DNA of 64,000 bases, from NCBI GenBank assembly GCA_964623265.1, contig CAZUTK010000003.1:1-64000 (forward strand), in the 5' to 3' direction. A model generated the notes under the pieces. It did no database searches and had not been told where the DNA came from. It saw only the letters and a program-made list of their open reading frames with translations. A program made the position numbers and the translations under genes. Below, piece after piece: positions 62,101-64,000 of the stretch; positions within the stretch are counted from its first letter, which is position 1; each line of letters starts with the position of its first letter. This stretch comes from CAZUTK01 sp964623265. GTDB taxonomy: Bacteria > Electryoneota > B3-LCP.

Positions 62101-62254
62101 GAAAACACTGCATCATCAATCGGACACAGAAGGTTATCTCTTCTGGGATTTACGCAACGAATCGAAGCAGGATATCGCTTTCGGTCTTTATGTTTATCAT
62201 GTGAAGACCCCGGAAGGAAAAGAACACGTCAACCGTTTCGTGGTGATCCGCTGA
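59177..62254 (+). CDS. Secreted multidomain protein with CxxCH motif and C-terminal FlgD/type IX-like domain
   Basis: A signal peptide covers about residues 1-29, directly followed by one heme-type motif CSTCH (33-37). Residues 40-420 are a region of unknown fold rich in Asp, Phe and Tyr. A fibronectin-III-like part begins PPAPPQVSAKPGDHKVTLYW (about 430), and the last 90 residues run from VRVVPNPYIV to HVNRFVVIR. The last block is the FlgD_Ig/type IX sorting-like domain with LPPSCTIEIYTVSGSLVKTL and FGLYVYHVKT. It would be exported and held at the surface. No catalytic site is recognised. Confidence 0.8.
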   Translation: MIGIKSWSLIITACSLLQTSLLVSEPKAETPDCSTCHLDGFKNALPPIRNIQAEGDRGYGVMDKGSVANITGNFGVLSSYHVFFQYAMHWPSWADETHQYCFGLGPIAAVQDNVVESITQFAGVDWEAVDGGFGTQFSGDVRAASDETPFLASSDIRDTWPRIGGERVWPGLFRLNLSTPDPYDQVEGEFASDRDIFGVYDDGDNLVQPLGIEVTQMSYSYNRSYAEDFVFFDLYFKNASSTLYDSIYIGHYGDFRVDYDNRDLIKFVDSDNDGVRDFLYYWDVNGEITEPWVVMGMVGVALLHTPEDLGATDFHYFHHEVRPGNDAGLWPLISSQPELIQQRGLNPSDFFHGQDPRFDDPENVSAYYPEGAPLDYFLMTKIFDFAPGDSVRLSLAVVMGSNEEDLFSNLAMAQQMAQLGFQGSGPPAPPQVSAKPGDHKVTLYWGQEPSESSVDVITGEQDFEGYKIYRSQDQGLSWGTEVRDYNGILRGYIPLAILDRKNGIKGMDPAAPWQSLGNDSGLQYSFKDSGLVNGIEYWYAVCAYDRGLQDTTIVVDTLTGESHVILHFDPSLQNGFGRPEVSTHIIAVTPGVTPQSYNPLPGGVILDPVFGVISEGYIAPSGPLTLGTAYVEVIYPDSITGHDYTIAINDSLPHPDSSMIIQGQDTIWNYFTSYWDSTSYSVIDLTTNTPVVEYQPFYLENELGFPLVEKPIVDGLRFTVTDGSVWFGWTLFHEDSCTFDWWREKRTSPVGEATLIGTASFRLTVDYQAQTMDSVADEFGGFYPPINVPFTVEMISDTANPIDVSNLCWIIDYETGVLGGTVPFPPNTFFSPAGWDLVPGGAGYNPHPNGLGTFGNSYPDEISFRYYSPEGDTSIVNIRTQNLPDSLGGIAPNQGDQFTILNARLTSKNRFDFSTSAPSYTINLQDVDLSKIRVVPNPYIVTAGWETGSDDHRVQFIHLPPSCTIEIYTVSGSLVKTLHHQSDTEGYLFWDLRNESKQDIAFGLYVYHVKTPEGKEHVNRFVVIR

Positions 62255-62262
62255 GGTTGAAA

Positions 62263-63300
62263 ATGCTTGAACGATATAAAAAATGGATTTTTCTCTCGGC
62301 GCCGATATTATTCCTGCTTTTGCTCAACCTGACAGCGAATGCCTTCACGAAGAAGGGCACGACAGCAGCGGATTTTCTCAAGATCGGGGTCGGAGCTCGC
62401 TCGGTGGCGATGGGTGGCGCGGTAGCGGGAAGTCCGGAAGGGCTGGATGCTATTTATTGGAATCCTGCGGGATTGGCGGGTTCGGACAAGAGACTGTTCG
62501 GCGGAACGCATGCTTCCTGGATCGCCTCTATCTCGCATGATTTCCTCGCTGTCTCTGCGCCGATCCACCGCACGATAACCATAGGGGCATTCGCCGTTTC
62601 GCTGGGAACCGACGAGATGGAACAGACCACAATCCTGGAACCGGAAGGCACCGGAATCTATTTCGATTACAGCGAGTTGGCATTGGGCGCCGGTTTGGGC
62701 GCACAACTAACAGACAGATTCAGGATCGGCGGCGTGGCGAAAGTGATCCACACCCGCGCTTTCAATGAACAGGCGACAGCGTTTGCCATAGATGTAGGCA
62801 CGCATCTGGTTACTACGCTGCACGGTTTATCCATTGGGATGGCGGTAGCGAATTTCGGCAGCAACATGAAGCTGGATGGCAGCGATCTGATTGTGGAAGG
62901 TGATTCGGAACCCGGCTTAAGCGGAAATGAAAAGCGGGAAGCCCGGCTGGAGACGAGTGAATATCCCCTGCCACTTACCTTTCGCCTCGGTCTGGCGATG
63001 AATCTCCTCGGCGTTGACCCGGCCGTATGGCTTTCGCAAGATCATTGTATCACGATCGCTCTCGCCGGGGATCATTTTGCCGAAAACGTCGAACAGCTGC
63101 ATGCGGGCTTAGAATACAGCTTTCGGAAGTTCTTCTTTCTAAGAGGTGGTTACACCTTCGGGGATGATTCCAAAACTTGGGCGGCGGGCGCCGGACTGGC
63201 TTTTTCCGCGGGCGATGTTGGTGTTCACGCGGATTTCGCTTACGAAAGTATGGGAGTCTTCGATCTCGTTCCGCGCATCGGTCTTGCGCTTGAATTCTGA
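62263..63300 (+). CDS. PorV-like outer-membrane protein (UPF0164 type)
   Basis: A signal peptide is followed by KGTTAADFLKIGVGARSVAM, the hallmark of PorV/UPF0164 barrels, then GSPEGLDAIYWNPAGLAG. The rest is strands ending FDLVPRIGLALEF. PorV carries substrates of the type IX secretion system to the surface. GAGG at 62253 lies six bases before ATG 62263, so this start is preferred to TTG 62257. It directly follows a protein with a type IX-like C-terminus, which makes a carrier-cargo pair plausible. Confidence 0.85.
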   Translation: MLERYKKWIFLSAPILFLLLLNLTANAFTKKGTTAADFLKIGVGARSVAMGGAVAGSPEGLDAIYWNPAGLAGSDKRLFGGTHASWIASISHDFLAVSAPIHRTITIGAFAVSLGTDEMEQTTILEPEGTGIYFDYSELALGAGLGAQLTDRFRIGGVAKVIHTRAFNEQATAFAIDVGTHLVTTLHGLSIGMAVANFGSNMKLDGSDLIVEGDSEPGLSGNEKREARLETSEYPLPLTFRLGLAMNLLGVDPAVWLSQDHCITIALAGDHFAENVEQLHAGLEYSFRKFFFLRGGYTFGDDSKTWAAGAGLAFSAGDVGVHADFAYESMGVFDLVPRIGLALEF

Positions 63301-63313
63301 CCCAAAAGAGATA

Positions 63314-63344
63314 AAAAAAGCGATCCCTCATGGATCGCTTTTTT
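63314..63344. terminator. Bidirectional terminator between convergent genes
   Basis: A 13-bp perfect stem (AAAAAAGCGATCC with GGATCGCTTTTTT) and a five-base loop. A- and T-tracts on both sides serve the PorV-like gene and the opposing small secreted protein. Confidence 0.93.
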
Positions 63345-63359
63345 ATTCGGAGGAGATTC

Positions 63360-63767
63360 CTAACGGAAAAGAGCCTTGATAGAACCCCAAGTCTGTTGGA
63401 TGCCGGAAAAATCCAGTGTTACAGATTGCACTGCGCTCAAGCTGGACGATCCATCGGTCATTACAGTGCGGATCCGGTAATAATAGGTACGGCTGCTCTT
63501 GTAAATGTCATGATCTTCATACCGATATGCTGAATTGTTCCCTTGCGGCGTTACATCCGCTATTGCGCTGAATGCCAGGCCGTCGAGGCTTCGTTCGATC
63601 CGGAAGGTGGATAGTCCTGATTCGTTGGCGGAAGTCCACTCCAGCACCGCGTAGTCGTTGTTCTCCGCATGAGCGGTGAAGTTGACAATAATTCCCTGCG
63701 CGCGGAGGGATGACGCGGTCAGCAGCGCCAAAATGCCGGCAATGGCAACATTTCTGACTTTGATCAT
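63360..63767 (-). CDS. Small secreted fibronectin-type protein, 135 aa
   Basis: A signal peptide ends near LRAQG (residue 25). The mature part is one fibronectin-III-like domain: YAVLEWTSANESGLSTFRIE, then GNNSAYRYEDHDIYKSSRTYYYRIR, each a typical strand pair. The last residues form a short helix (WGSIKALFR) in place of a sorting domain. It has its own promoter and converges on the PorV-like gene. No function is known; it may be a surface adhesin or a binding partner of the 1025-residue protein. Confidence 0.72.
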   Translation of the reverse strand: MIKVRNVAIAGILALLTASSLRAQGIIVNFTAHAENNDYAVLEWTSANESGLSTFRIERSLDGLAFSAIADVTPQGNNSAYRYEDHDIYKSSRTYYYRIRTVMTDGSSSLSAVQSVTLDFSGIQQTWGSIKALFR

Positions 63768-63791
63768 GACAAATCCCTCTAAACTATTGTT

Positions 63792-63820
63792 AAGGTAATC
63801 ATCTTAAATCATTGAGTCAA
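63792..63820 (-). promoter_or_regulatory. Vegetative promoter of the small secreted protein
   Basis: On the minus strand TTGACT (63820-63815), 17 bases, then TACCTT (63797-63792). The ATG at 63767 lies 24 bases beyond. The -35 is the same hexamer as in three other promoters of the window. Confidence 0.7.
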
Positions 63821-63881
63821 GAAAAATTCGCACTTCTTTCAATGGCAAAATTCGATCGGGAGTTTCGCTTAAAATCAATAT

Positions 63882-63998
63882 CTACGGTTTGACTTGCTTT
63901 AGAAATTCCCGATACGTCACTTCGTGAGCTGGATCAATCAGCGCCAATTCCTGCAGCTGATCCGCCAGTTCAAGAACGGACAGCATCCGCGCCAGATC
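63882..63998 (-). CDS. C-terminal end of an unknown protein (truncated by window edge)
   Basis: A frame is open on the minus strand from the edge to the TAG at 63884-63882. It encodes 38 residues including LARMLSVLELADQLQELALI and ending REFLKQVKP. The helical, leucine-rich end does not identify a family. It is called because it lies upstream of a promoter on the same strand and has coding-like composition. Confidence 0.45.
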   Translation of the reverse strand, partial: DLARMLSVLELADQLQELALIDPAHEVTYREFLKQVKP

Positions 63999-64000
63999 CA

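Noticed and set aside
1..64000. CRISPR arrays, insertion sequences, integrases, phage genes or attachment sites
   Set aside because: No regularly spaced repeats, terminal inverted repeats or such proteins were seen; the tRNA-Val gene has no integrase or duplicated tRNA end beside it.

Overview
The window is a bacterial chromosome segment, apparently from a metagenome or draft assembly because it carries a run of Ns at 52094-52220. Gene content points to a Gram-negative, motile member of the FCB superphylum (Fibrobacteres-Chlorobi-Bacteroidetes and related candidate phyla). The supporting signs are an LpxC-FabZ fusion, a split HldE (RfaE1 plus RfaE2), TamB/BamA/OmpH/LpxD in series, CarboxypepD_reg TonB receptors, and a PorV-like barrel beside a secreted protein with a C-terminal FlgD/type IX-like domain. 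I cannot name a phylum from sequence alone. Almost all genes lie on the + strand, are tightly packed and often overlap by ATGA, so most must be read in long operons. Several clear vegetative promoters (TTGACT or a close variant, 17 bp, TATAAT-like) interrupt this.

Region by region. 1-5.9 kb: the end of a periplasmic-binding-fold protein, larE, uppP, a glutamine amidotransferase, holA and an ECF sigma/anti-sigma pair, closed by a terminator. 6-13.5 kb: a small zinc ribbon protein, phosphopentomutase, two bacterial-microcompartment vertex proteins, rdgB, cysteine desulfurase plus mnmA (tRNA 2-thiouridine), panB-panC and a stand-alone GlmU-type uridylyltransferase. 13.6-21 kb: an exported protein, a LytR_C protein, rsfS, argS, a PfkB kinase, mtnA, a TPR lipoprotein and uppS. 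21-40.4 kb is an envelope-building block: a truncated GlcE-like flavoprotein coupled to tamB, then bamA, ompH, lpxD, lpxC/fabZ, lpxA, a LipM-like protein, an outer-membrane protein, dxr, rseP, a TPR lipoprotein, a LolB-like lipoprotein and two glycosyltransferases.

40.5-44.6 kb is a translation block: rplM-rpsI-rpsB-tsf-pyrH-frr and a ferredoxin, ended by a strong bidirectional terminator. The only large minus-strand unit follows: merR then flagellin (44.6-45.9 kb), preceded by a textbook sigma-28 promoter. Next come the two halves of the heptose pathway enzyme with a tRNA-Val(CAC) gene wedged between them, then ffh-rpsP-khpA-rimM-trmD-rplS.

51.6-56.5 kb is a cobalamin uptake locus. A compact B12 riboswitch with a visible L5-L13 pseudoknot and terminator precedes an ECF S component (broken by the assembly gap), an unrecognised outer-membrane barrel and a BtuB-like TonB receptor. 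From 56.5 kb to the end there is a separately promoted export/surface module: a second TonB receptor, a 1025-residue secreted protein with one CxxCH motif, a PorV-like barrel, and on the minus strand a small fibronectin-type secreted protein and the end of an unknown gene.

The points most worth following up are the sigma-28-driven merR-flagellin operon with a repeated Shine-Dalgarno leader element, the B12-regulated unknown barrel, the two orphan microcompartment vertex genes next to phosphopentomutase, the tRNA between rfaE1 and rfaE2 with a three-codon mini-ORF, and the PCMH-only flavoprotein coupled to tamB. I saw no CRISPR array, insertion sequence, integrase or phage gene. No gene-free stretch exceeds 300 bases; the longest, 45884-46123 and 51615-51826, hold the divergent promoters and the riboswitch.
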